This document shows, piece by piece, positions 1 to 6,811 of a DNA stretch of 9,828 bases. Below the pieces are notes generated by a model. That model did no database searches and was not told the DNA's origin. It saw nothing but the letters and a program-made list of their open reading frames with translations. A program made the translations under genes and the position numbers. The first letter of the stretch is position 1. Each line of letters begins with the position of its first letter. The stretch is from Bacillota bacterium. GTDB taxonomy: Bacteria; Bacillota; Clostridia; Christensenellales; Aristaeellaceae. The stretch is from assembly GCA_023415145.1 (NCBI GenBank), contig JAEZLW010000031.1:1-9828 (forward strand), read 5' to 3'.

Positions 1-2
1 TG

Positions 3-260
3 AGCGGCATTCCCGAGGATGTGCTCATGGGCTGGCCCAAATTGATATGGTACGGCCGGCGGCGGTTGATCGTTGAGCAGCATCAGGGCATATTGGCTTA
101 TGAGGAGGGGGCCATCCGGCTGAGAACTTCCTGCGGCATTCTATCAATAGAAGGCACCGGGCTGCAGATCACCCATTATGGGCCAATGGATGCCGTTGTA
201 ACGGGTGATCTCGCCTACGTCGGCTATGAGCTCCGCGGGAAGGAGGGAAAAAAGCCGTGA
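3..260 (+). CDS. yqfC: Sporulation protein YqfC, 5' end missing
   Basis: The reading frame is open from the window edge to the TGA at 258-260, giving 85 residues. YqfC is a small (about 90 residue) protein of endospore formers, encoded directly before yqfD and expressed during sporulation in Bacillus; its molecular role is not established. Visible family features are an N-terminal IPED stretch followed by a W-P-K motif, a central IVEQHQGILAY segment, a small beta-rich core (GILSIEGTGLQI) and a C-terminal G-D-L-A-Y-V-G-Y-E end. A GTG at 21 could serve as a start, but the conserved-looking residues encoded before it argue that the true start lies a few codons upstream of the window. It overlaps the beginning of yqfD, suggesting translational coupling. 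Identification rests on these motifs plus the unmistakable neighbour yqfD. Confidence 0.85.
   Translation, partial: SGIPEDVLMGWPKLIWYGRRRLIVEQHQGILAYEEGAIRLRTSCGILSIEGTGLQITHYGPMDAVVTGDLAYVGYELRGKEGKKP
241..247 (+). promoter_or_regulatory. Shine-Dalgarno for yqfD
   Basis: AAGGAGG lies inside the last codons of yqfC. It is 9 bases before the GTG at 257 and 12 bases before the ATG at 260. The spacing slightly favours the GTG, but either start changes the protein by only one residue. Confidence 0.7.
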
Positions 261-1432
261 TGGATGTGGCAAAGCAGCTTTTTCTTGTTTCCTTCCGCAT
301 GGAGGGTCTCAGCCTGGAGCGGTTGATGAATCTGGCCGGCGAGCAGAATATTATGCTGCAGGACCTTACGCGTGACGGCCTGAAGGCGGTTACGGGCGTT
401 TGCGGCGAATCTGACTACAAAAAGCTTTATGAAATAGCGGAGCAGCGGGGCTGGCGGCTGACACGCCTGAAGCACAAAAGGCTTTCGGCATTTCGCAATT
501 GGCTGAAAAGGCGCATGGCGGTTGCGGTTGGATTTGTGCTATGTGTTGCGCTGACTGCCGTTTCGCTGCAATTTGTATGGAGCATCGATATTCTGGATGC
601 GGGCCCCTACGAAAGCGAAGTGAGGCTGTATTTGCAGGAGCAGAATATCCATCCGGGCATATGGAAACGAAATGTCTCCCTTCAGGAATTGATTCGCGCG
701 CTGGAGTGGCGTTTGCCAAGGGTTGCCTGGGTGCAGGCATATTATCGGGGAGCAGCGCTTGTTGTCCGCTGCGTTTTGGGTGTGCCTCCGCCTGGGGTGG
801 AAACAGAAGGCGGGCCTGGGGATGTGGTAGCGAAAAGGGATGGCATCATTGTATCGCTTTTGCCTTTGGCCGGGACGCCCATGTGCAAGCCTGGAGACCT
901 GGTGAAGGCGGGGCAGGTACTAATCGCCGGGTGGGAGCGGGGAACCGGAGAAACGAAGATACCGGTGAAAGCCCGCGGAATTGCCATGGCCCGAGGATGG
1001 GTGGGAGCGAAGGTACGCATCCCCGTAGATGAGGTGCGTAGCGAGCCAACAGGCCGAACAGCCGACAGTCAAGTGGTGCAAACGCCTTATTTTCAAGTGG
1101 GTGAGATTGAAACGCCTGATTTTTTGCAGTCTGACCGAACGGTGGAGATATGGCCCATCGGCGGGGCGTGGTGGCCCGTCTATCTGCGCAGGGAGACATT
1201 TTTTGAGGTTGCCTTAAGCGCTGTGCCCAGGGAGGAAGCACAGGTGAAAGCGGAAGCAGGCATTGCTGCTCTTCGCGCGCTTGCTCAAAAGCTTGGTGCC
1301 GGTCATGAACCAGTTGACAAATGGGTAGATTATTGTATGATAGAAGGAAGGATGCTGGAAGCCACTGCCATTGCGGAAACCCTGGCGGACATTGCGCTTC
1401 CGAAGCCTTGGGAAGCGGGCGTGACTCCTTGA
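257..1432 (+). CDS. yqfD: Sporulation protein YqfD (membrane anchored)
   Basis: This 391-residue protein belongs to the YqfD family found in endospore formers, where it is paired with YqfC and associated with sporulation; its biochemical activity is unknown. A cytoplasmic N-terminal domain (about 1-85, ending in a basic stretch LKRR) precedes one clear transmembrane segment at about 88-108, followed by a long domain that should lie outside the cytoplasmic membrane. The hallmark stretch is at about 190-225: A-K-R-D-G-I-I, then A-G-T-P, then KPGDLVKAGQVLIAG, which resembles a lipoyl/hammerhead-like beta fold seen in membrane-fusion proteins. Length is close to that of the family. The start is GTG 257 or ATG 260, overlapping the yqfC stop. 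A perfect -35-like hexamer with a matching -10 lies in its last 120 bases and probably serves phoH. Confidence 0.92.
   Translation: MMDVAKQLFLVSFRMEGLSLERLMNLAGEQNIMLQDLTRDGLKAVTGVCGESDYKKLYEIAEQRGWRLTRLKHKRLSAFRNWLKRRMAVAVGFVLCVALTAVSLQFVWSIDILDAGPYESEVRLYLQEQNIHPGIWKRNVSLQELIRALEWRLPRVAWVQAYYRGAALVVRCVLGVPPPGVETEGGPGDVVAKRDGIIVSLLPLAGTPMCKPGDLVKAGQVLIAGWERGTGETKIPVKARGIAMARGWVGAKVRIPVDEVRSEPTGRTADSQVVQTPYFQVGEIETPDFLQSDRTVEIWPIGGAWWPVYLRRETFFEVALSAVPREEAQVKAEAGIAALRALAQKLGAGHEPVDKWVDYCMIEGRMLEATAIAETLADIALPKPWEAGVTP
1314..1341 (+). promoter_or_regulatory. Predicted sigma-A promoter inside yqfD, driving phoH onward
   Basis: A perfect -35 hexamer TTGACA (1314-1319) is followed after 16 bases by TATGAT (1336-1341), a five-of-six match to the -10 consensus. 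Initiation would fall near 1348, leaving a leader of about 105-120 bases before phoH. The site lies within the coding sequence of yqfD, so chance occurrence is possible, but the hexamers and spacing are the best in the window. A vegetative promoter here makes sense because phoH, pgpH, ybeY-cdd and era are housekeeping genes while yqfC-yqfD are sporulation genes. The promoter call is from sequence; the regulatory role is inference. Confidence 0.6.
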
Positions 1433-1453
1433 AATGCGCCTGCATCCGGAAGA

Positions 1454-2443
1454 ATGGAGGAACGTTTTTTGCCGCCAACCAGGCAGGTTATGCTTTCGGT
1501 GGACACACTGGATGACTATATGTCTCTTTTTGGCACAAACGACCAGAACATTGCGCTGATAGAAACGGAGACGGGTGTTTCCATCTCCCTGCGCGGTACG
1601 GAATTGTGCATCACGGGCGATCCCGCACAGACGGAACTTGCCCAAATGGTAATTTTAAAGCTGTTGGACATGCTTCGCAACCGTGAGATTGTGGACCGCT
1701 CCCGTATCCGCTATGCCATCGCTTTGGCCCGGGACGGGAAGGTGGACATGATCGATGAAATCTTGAAGGATGTTGTGGCCATTACACACCGGGGAAAGCA
1801 GATCAAGTGCAAAACCCTGGGCCAGCGGGAATATGTTAAAATGGTGCGGGAAAACGTGCTCACCTTTGCCGTAGGACCTGCCGGTACAGGGAAAACATAC
1901 CTGGCCATGGCGCTGGCGGTGGTGGCACTGAGGAATAAAGATATCGAGCGCATCGTATTGACCCGCCCGGCGGTGGAAGCGGGGGAAAAGCTGGGCTTTC
2001 TGCCTGGCGACCTTACCCAGAAGGTAGACCCTTACCTGCGCCCGCTGTATGACGCGCTGTACGACCTGATGGGCGTTGACTCCTATCAGAAGCTGGTGGA
2101 GCGGGGCGTGGTGGAGGTGGCTCCCCTGGCTTACATGCGTGGCCGTACCCTCAGCGATTCTTTTATCATCCTGGACGAGGCGCAGAACACCACCTCCGAA
2201 CAGATGAAGATGTTTTTAACCCGCATGGGATTCAATTCAAGGGTTGTGGTCACAGGCGATATTACACAAACAGACCTGCCCTTTGGCAAGCGCTCCGGCC
2301 TCATCGAGGCGCTGGATGTGCTGGAAGACACGCCTGGCATTGGCATTGTACGGCTGGACTATCACGATGTGGTGCGCCATGATCTAGTACAAGCCATCGT
2401 GCAGGCGTATGATACATATGAAAAGCGGGGGAAGGAGAAGTAA
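1454..2443 (+). CDS. phoH: PhoH-family ATPase
   Basis: The product is a cytoplasmic P-loop ATPase of the PhoH family, 329 residues from the ATG at 1454, a typical length. PhoH proteins are predicted RNA-linked ATPases related to helicase ATPase domains and are commonly encoded next to ybeY, which hints at a role in RNA metabolism; the precise function is not settled. The Walker A motif GPAGTGKT is at 141-148, the LTRPAVEAGEKLGFLPGD block at 169-186, the Walker B motif FIILDEAQN at 237-245 and the sensor-like VVTGDITQTDLP at 265-276. An N-terminal region before residue 110 resembles the small KH-like PhoH N-terminal domain. The ATG has no well-spaced Shine-Dalgarno. A TTG at 1469, five codons downstream, sits 8 bases after a perfect GGAGG and may be the true start. 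The gene ends 3 bases before pgpH. Confidence 0.95.
   Translation: MEERFLPPTRQVMLSVDTLDDYMSLFGTNDQNIALIETETGVSISLRGTELCITGDPAQTELAQMVILKLLDMLRNREIVDRSRIRYAIALARDGKVDMIDEILKDVVAITHRGKQIKCKTLGQREYVKMVRENVLTFAVGPAGTGKTYLAMALAVVALRNKDIERIVLTRPAVEAGEKLGFLPGDLTQKVDPYLRPLYDALYDLMGVDSYQKLVERGVVEVAPLAYMRGRTLSDSFIILDEAQNTTSEQMKMFLTRMGFNSRVVVTGDITQTDLPFGKRSGLIEALDVLEDTPGIGIVRLDYHDVVRHDLVQAIVQAYDTYEKRGKEK
1456..1460 (+). promoter_or_regulatory. GGAGG supporting an alternative TTG start of phoH
   Basis: GGAGG at 1456-1460 overlaps the ATG at 1454 and so cannot serve it, but it is 8 bases upstream of an in-frame TTG at 1469. The region before the ATG holds only GGAAG one base away, too close to work well. 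A start at 1469 would give a protein of 324 residues that still contains every conserved motif. The use of TTG is paralleled by the ybeY-cdd gene at 4801. Confidence 0.55.
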
Positions 2444-2446
2444 TAC

Positions 2447-4798
2447 ATGATGGCCAAGCGGCAGAAAGGCCGGAAAAACGGAGAGCGCATGAGCCTAAAA
2501 AGGATTTTGTCGGCAGTCAAAACCGAACGGGCCAAATGCGTTTTTGTGGCCATCCTGGGCACGGTCGTTACGGCGGTCTTATTTGGTACAGCCATTGCGC
2601 CGGAGCGCTATAACGTGAAGGTAGGCTCCATCGCCTTCAAAACGATTACCGCATCAAAGGATGTGGTGGATGAGGCTACCACAGCCCGCCGCAGGGAGGA
2701 AGCTGCCAAGCAGGTGGAGCCTTCCTACCATCCCAAGGACGGCGTCACGGATACGGTGATGAGCGATTTGCGAAGCGTGTTTGAAGAGTTGCGAAGGGTT
2801 CAGCAATACGGGCAAACGCTGCTTGCCGATAATTCTTCCGCTTCAACGGGTTCAAGTACGTCGGTTCGCCGCTTTTCACAAATGGAAATCGACTATGCCA
2901 GGGATATGCTTACCGTCATGACCTTGGCGGATTATCAGATAGCCACGCTATTGCAGACCCCTGCCGAAAAGCTGGAACAGGCGTACAACGATGTTTCAGC
3001 CGCTGTGCGAAACACTATGAATACCACTGTCCGGGAAGGGCAGATCAACGAATCCATCTCCAACATTTTGCAGATCGTGGGGTACAAAACGGACACCAGC
3101 CTTTTGCAAAACGTTGTTTCTCCGGTGCTGCGCAGGGTGATACAGCCCAACATGGTCATTGACCAGGAAGCTACTGCTGTTGCCCAGGATAATGCTCGTA
3201 AGGCTGTGGAGCCGGTGATGTACAATCAGGGGCAGAACATTGTGGTAGCCGGGGAAAGGGTAAATGCCAATCAGCTTGAAATGCTTCGCAATTTAGGACT
3301 ATTGGATGATAATAGTGTGGATGTACCAATGTATCTTGGCGCGTCGCTCTTTGTTGTATCAGTGATGCTACTGACATTGATGCTGCTTACGCTGATGAAC
3401 GGCTCCCTGATGAAGGATGCGCGGAAAATGGTCGTGTTCATGCTGATTATCAACATGACATTGGCGATTTGCATCATTTTTGTAAAAATTATGCAGTTGA
3501 ATGTCTACCTGTCGCCGGTAATACTGGGAGCGCTGCTGTTGACAGGCATTCTGGGGCCGCTGGCCGGTATAGCAGGGAATCTGGCGCTGTCGGTAATCGT
3601 AAGCGCACTTTCAGCGGGTGGGAACAACGAGTATAGCGCAGTGATGATTCAATTGCTGCTCAGCAGTGTGGTGGGCGGTACCGTTGCGGTGATGGCACTT
3701 CGCGGCAAATCCCACAGAGCGCAGGCGCTGTTGTGCGGCATCTATGCGGCGCTGTCCAGCCTGGCGGTGATGACCGCTGTCGGCCTGATGACCAATCATG
3801 ATTCACAGACGGTATTTGCCAATGCGTTGTGGAGCATGGGCGGGGCCATAATCGCTTCGTTGTTGTCCATGGGCTTTCAGCCTCTCTTTGAGGCAGTATT
3901 CAACCTGGCTACCCCCAGCAAGCTGATGGAGCTGGCCAACCCCAACCAGCCGCTGCTGCGAAGGCTGCTTATAGAAGCCCCGGGCACATACCATCATTCC
4001 ATCATCGTGGCCAACCTGTCGGAAGCCGCGGCGGAGGCCATCGGGGCCAATCCCCTTTTGGCCCGGGTAGGCTCCTACTTCCATGATGTAGGCAAGCTCA
4101 AGCGCCCGCTGTACTTCAAGGAAAATCAAATGGGAGAAAACCCTCACGACAGGACAGACCCCTACGTTTCTTCCGCCATTGTCACTGCCCATGCCAGGGA
4201 CGGGCTTCAAATGGCCAAAAAATACCGCCTGCCCATGGAGATTGAAAAGATCATCATGGAGCATCATGGCGACACGCCGGTCATGTACTTTTACCACAAG
4301 GCGCTCCAATCAGCGGGAGGAAATCCGGTGGATATCAAGGATTTCCGCTACGACGGTACCCGTCCTACCATGAAGGAAAGCGCCATCGTTATGCTGGCCG
4401 ATACCATTGAGGCTGCTGTCCGTTCCATGCCAGATCCCACTCCCCAGAGCATTGAGGCATTCATCGAGCAGCTTGTACGTGGGAAGCTGGAGGATGGGCA
4501 ATTGAGCGATTCACCGCTGACGCTGCGGGATATCGATAAGATTTGTGAAGCCTTTACCACCGTATTGATCGGCGTTTTCCACGAGCGCATCGAGTATCCC
4601 ACACTGGAGATACACAAAACGGAACCAAAGGAGCCCGCCCGCCTGACGGAGCCTGAGCATGCTCCCGTTCCGCCTGCCGAAAAAGAACCTGTGCCGGATG
4701 CCGTGCCTGAAGGTGAGTCGGGAGCTTCCGCTCCCGTACAGGCGGACGCTGCGGAAGTGGAAAAAGTACCGGGGGAAACGGAAGACCTGGAGGAATAG
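2447..4798 (+). CDS. pgpH: 7TM HD-domain phosphodiesterase PgpH/YqfF (c-di-AMP hydrolase family)
   Basis: This 783-residue membrane protein matches the 7TMR-HD family. Listeria PgpH, a member, hydrolyses the second messenger c-di-AMP to pApA in the cytoplasm. Order: short basic N-terminus, a membrane segment at about 31-53, an extracytoplasmic domain at about 54-290, a block of membrane helices between about 294 and 478, then the cytoplasmic HD domain from about 500 to 720. Catalytic-type residues are visible: HH at 516-517, the HD pair at 546-547 in the context FHDVGKLKRP, H582 in TAHARDG, HH at 606-607 in EHHGDT, and a late conserved Asp in LADTIEAA. Beyond about 720 is a Pro/Glu/Ala-rich acidic tail of about 60 residues; Bacillus and Listeria members, near 710-720 residues, lack it. 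The ATG at 2447 follows AAGGAG at 2432-2437. The stop overlaps the Shine-Dalgarno region of ybeY-cdd. Confidence 0.95.
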   Translation: MMAKRQKGRKNGERMSLKRILSAVKTERAKCVFVAILGTVVTAVLFGTAIAPERYNVKVGSIAFKTITASKDVVDEATTARRREEAAKQVEPSYHPKDGVTDTVMSDLRSVFEELRRVQQYGQTLLADNSSASTGSSTSVRRFSQMEIDYARDMLTVMTLADYQIATLLQTPAEKLEQAYNDVSAAVRNTMNTTVREGQINESISNILQIVGYKTDTSLLQNVVSPVLRRVIQPNMVIDQEATAVAQDNARKAVEPVMYNQGQNIVVAGERVNANQLEMLRNLGLLDDNSVDVPMYLGASLFVVSVMLLTLMLLTLMNGSLMKDARKMVVFMLIINMTLAICIIFVKIMQLNVYLSPVILGALLLTGILGPLAGIAGNLALSVIVSALSAGGNNEYSAVMIQLLLSSVVGGTVAVMALRGKSHRAQALLCGIYAALSSLAVMTAVGLMTNHDSQTVFANALWSMGGAIIASLLSMGFQPLFEAVFNLATPSKLMELANPNQPLLRRLLIEAPGTYHHSIIVANLSEAAAEAIGANPLLARVGSYFHDVGKLKRPLYFKENQMGENPHDRTDPYVSSAIVTAHARDGLQMAKKYRLPMEIEKIIMEHHGDTPVMYFYHKALQSAGGNPVDIKDFRYDGTRPTMKESAIVMLADTIEAAVRSMPDPTPQSIEAFIEQLVRGKLEDGQLSDSPLTLRDIDKICEAFTTVLIGVFHERIEYPTLEIHKTEPKEPARLTEPEHAPVPPAEKEPVPDAVPEGESGASAPVQADAAEVEKVPGETEDLEE
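4789..4793 (+). promoter_or_regulatory. Shine-Dalgarno fixing the TTG start of ybeY-cdd
   Basis: GGAGG lies in the last codons of pgpH, 7 bases before the TTG at 4801. This is the only well-placed ribosome binding site for the ybeY-cdd gene. The residues encoded right after TTG (I-L-Y) fit the usual M-I-L/I beginning of YbeY proteins. Confidence 0.75.
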
Positions 4799-4800
4799 GC

Positions 4801-5712
4801 TTGATTCTGTATTGGACGATACATTGCAAAGATATGCCCAGCCATTTCACAAGCCTTATGCAGACCGCTGCGGATTGTGCCCTTTGTGCCGAAGGAATAA
4901 CGATTCCCTGCGGCATTGGCGTATTGTTGACGGACGATGGGGAGATTCTTAAAATCAACCGGGATACAAGAAAGATCGATGCTGCGACGGATGTTTTGTC
5001 ATTCCCAACGGTGAATTACAGGCAAGGCAAAACAGCCGGTAAGTCTGTGAGTATTTTGAAAAAGGAATACGACAGTGAGCTGAATGTGTGCTACCTTGGG
5101 GATGTGGTCATTTCCGTGGACCATATAAAGGCTCAGGCGGCGGAATACGGCCATAGTGAGGAGCGGGAAGCGGCATATTTGCTGGTGCACGGAATCTGTC
5201 ACCTGATGGGGTATGATCACGCCACAAGTGAAGAACAGGCGGCGATGCGCTTAATGGAGGAAAAGATACTGAGTATGATCAACATGGGAAGAGATGAAAA
5301 GCAAGGTCAGGTATCCGATGAAACGTTGCTTCAACTGGCACGCAAGGCCATGGAGCGCTCCTACGCACCTTATTCCAAATTTCAGGTGGGAGCATGCCTT
5401 TTAAGTGCCGATGGGCGGTTATTTACAGGTTGCAATGTTGAGAACGCTTCTTTTGGCCTGACCAATTGCGGGGAGAGGACGGCGGTTTTCAAGGCTGTAA
5501 GCGAAGGGGCTACAGAGTTTGCCGCCATTGCCATCGCCGCCCGTGGCGCAGCGCCCTGGCCTTGCGGGGCTTGCCGGCAGGTGCTCAACGAGTTTGCACC
5601 CGATATAAGGGTGCTGGTGACCTGGGACGAGGATCATACAGCCTGTGCAAAGCTCACCGATCTGTTGCCCCACGGCTTCGGACCGAAGGATTTGCCAGGG
5701 AGTAGCGTGTAA
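4801..5712 (+). CDS. Fused YbeY (rRNA-processing metalloprotein) - cytidine deaminase
   Basis: One uninterrupted 303-residue frame encodes two enzymes normally made separately. Residues 1 to about 160 are YbeY, a metal-dependent putative endoribonuclease required for 16S rRNA 3' maturation and ribosome quality control. Visible are INRDTRKIDAATDVLSFP (52-69, with conserved R57), LGDVVIS (99-105) and the zinc motif HGICHLMGYDH with H130, H134 and H140. From about 167 to 303 follows a complete cytidine deaminase of the small tetrameric type, which converts cytidine or deoxycytidine to the uridine form in pyrimidine salvage: YAPYSKFQVGA, CNVENASFG, NCGERTA (zinc C223, catalytic E225) and PCGAC (zinc C255, C258). 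Both active sites look intact. The join is a hydrophilic stretch of about a dozen residues with no stop or frameshift. In Bacillus the order is ybeY-dgkA-cdd-era; here dgkA is missing and its neighbours are joined. TTG start with a good Shine-Dalgarno. Era follows after 15 bases. Confidence 0.93.
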   Translation: MILYWTIHCKDMPSHFTSLMQTAADCALCAEGITIPCGIGVLLTDDGEILKINRDTRKIDAATDVLSFPTVNYRQGKTAGKSVSILKKEYDSELNVCYLGDVVISVDHIKAQAAEYGHSEEREAAYLLVHGICHLMGYDHATSEEQAAMRLMEEKILSMINMGRDEKQGQVSDETLLQLARKAMERSYAPYSKFQVGACLLSADGRLFTGCNVENASFGLTNCGERTAVFKAVSEGATEFAAIAIAARGAAPWPCGACRQVLNEFAPDIRVLVTWDEDHTACAKLTDLLPHGFGPKDLPGSSV

Positions 5713-5727
5713 GGAGACAGCATTTTC

Positions 5728-6618
5728 ATGGAGAACAAAAAGAGCTTCCATTCCGGCTTCGTAGCCATCATCGGGCGGCCCAACGTGGGCAAGTCCACCC
5801 TCATGAATGCTTTCGTGGGAGAAAAAGTGGCTATCGTATCCAGCCGCCCCCAAACCACCCGCAACCGCATCATGGGCGTGATGACCAGGGAGGATTGGCA
5901 AATCGTTTTTCTGGATACACCCGGCCTTCATACCCCCAGGACAAAGCTGGGAGAATACATGGTAAAGTCTGCCAAGGATGCCATGGAAGGCATGGATGTG
6001 CTGCTGGTGCTAACTGATGCCACAGCGGTTGGCCCTCAGGACAGAAACATCGTCACCTCCCTGGGCGATAAGAAGGTTCCCAAGGTGCTGGCACTTAACA
6101 AGATCGACTTGATCCCCAAGGAGAACTTGCTGGCACTGATCTCCTCCTTCTCCCAGGCCGGGTATAACGCCATCGTACCCATCAGTGCGAGAACACAAGA
6201 TGGGCTGAATGAGCTGAAAAATGTACTGGTGGGTTTCCTGCCGGAAGGGCCCAGGTATTTTCCGGAAGATATGATGACCGACCAGCCGGAGAGGCTGATC
6301 TGCGGAGAACTGATTCGGGAGAAAGCGCTTTTATACCTCAAGGAAGAGGTTCCCCACGGCGTAGGCGTGGAGATGATGGCTATGAACAAGCTCAATGACA
6401 GCTTTATGGAGATTCATGCCACCATTTATTGCGAGCGGGATGCACACAAGGGCATCATCATTGGCAAGCACGGCTCCATGCTGCAGCGCATCGGTCAGGA
6501 AGCCCGCATGGATATAGAAAAGATGCTGGGCATGCATGTGAACCTGAAGCTATGGGTGAAGGTAAGGCCCGGCTGGCGCGACAGGATGGATGATTTGCGC
6601 ACATTGGGGTACGAATAG
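5728..6618 (+). CDS. era: GTPase Era
   Basis: Era is an essential GTPase that binds the 3' end of 16S rRNA and assists assembly of the 30S subunit. The 296-residue length is typical. GTPase motifs run in order: G1 GRPNVGKS at 16-23, a switch I region with PQTTRNRI (41-48), G3 DTPG at 63-66, G4 NKID at 124-127 and G5 SAR at 153-155. The C-terminal type II KH RNA-binding domain shows the GIIIGKHGSMLQRIG loop around 242-256 and ends WVKVRPGWRD. The ATG is preceded by AAGGAG at 5711-5716, which overlaps the stop codon of ybeY-cdd, so the two genes are surely cotranscribed; both act on small-subunit rRNA maturation. It is the last gene of the operon: a strong terminator begins about 20 bases after its stop, and recO, the usual next gene in Bacillus, is absent. 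Confidence 0.97.
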   Translation: MENKKSFHSGFVAIIGRPNVGKSTLMNAFVGEKVAIVSSRPQTTRNRIMGVMTREDWQIVFLDTPGLHTPRTKLGEYMVKSAKDAMEGMDVLLVLTDATAVGPQDRNIVTSLGDKKVPKVLALNKIDLIPKENLLALISSFSQAGYNAIVPISARTQDGLNELKNVLVGFLPEGPRYFPEDMMTDQPERLICGELIREKALLYLKEEVPHGVGVEMMAMNKLNDSFMEIHATIYCERDAHKGIIIGKHGSMLQRIGQEARMDIEKMLGMHVNLKLWVKVRPGWRDRMDDLRTLGYE

Positions 6619-6638
6619 TAACAGCATATTCTGAACAG

Positions 6639-6686
6639 GGTTGTCGTGCTGGCCGCATCATTGCGACTAGTACGGCAACCTTTTTT
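6639..6686 (+). terminator. Intrinsic terminator after era
   Basis: The left arm 6639-6656 pairs with the right arm 6663-6680 in an 18-position helix containing G-U wobbles and one mismatch (C6653/A6666). It closes a 6-base loop (ATCATT) and is followed immediately by six T residues at 6681-6686. This is a textbook rho-independent terminator closing the yqfC-era transcription unit. Confidence 0.93.
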
Positions 6687-6722
6687 ATGCATTGTATAAA
6701 TGTAAACTATAGACACCAAATG

Positions 6723-6751
6723 TTTCCATACTGACCGTTTTATGTTATGAT
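6723..6751 (+). promoter_or_regulatory. Predicted promoter for the DUF3048 gene (extended -10)
   Basis: The -10 hexamer TATGAT (6746-6751) is preceded by TGT (6743-6745), forming an extended -10 element. A weak -35 TTTCCA (6723-6728) sits 17 bases upstream. Initiation would be near 6758, about 54 bases before the ATG. The preceding operon ends in a terminator at 6686, so the downstream gene needs its own promoter, and the 125 bases available contain no better candidate. Confidence 0.55.
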
Positions 6752-6811
6752 GGCAAGAGAAAATTTGAGTTTAAAGTGTGTTGCCCGGTTGCACAAGAAA
6801 GGATTTGGAAA

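Noticed and set aside
21..23. GTG as the start of yqfC
   Set aside because: The frame is open to the window edge and the residues just upstream (SGIPED) fit the conserved N-terminal part of YqfC, so the true start is most likely outside the window.
499..1032. 177-residue + strand frame overlapping yqfD
   Set aside because: Cys- and Arg-rich out-of-frame reading of yqfD with no family motif or ribosome binding site.
1395..1417. Stem-loop CGCTTCC/GGAAGCG near the end of yqfD
   Set aside because: Seven perfect pairs but no T-run after it, and it lies in coding sequence downstream of the putative phoH promoter. It is not a terminator and probably a chance repeat.
846..1478. 210-residue open frame on the - strand opposite yqfD
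   Set aside because: No ribosome binding site or recognisable motif. The + strand frame is a clear YqfD, so this is a shadow of its codon bias.
5275..5286. Internal in-frame ATGs (5275, 5284) that could start a separate cytidine deaminase
   Set aside because: The nearest GGAGG (5256-5260) is 14 and 23 bases away, too far for efficient initiation, and no stop separates the two domains. A minor internal product is not excluded.
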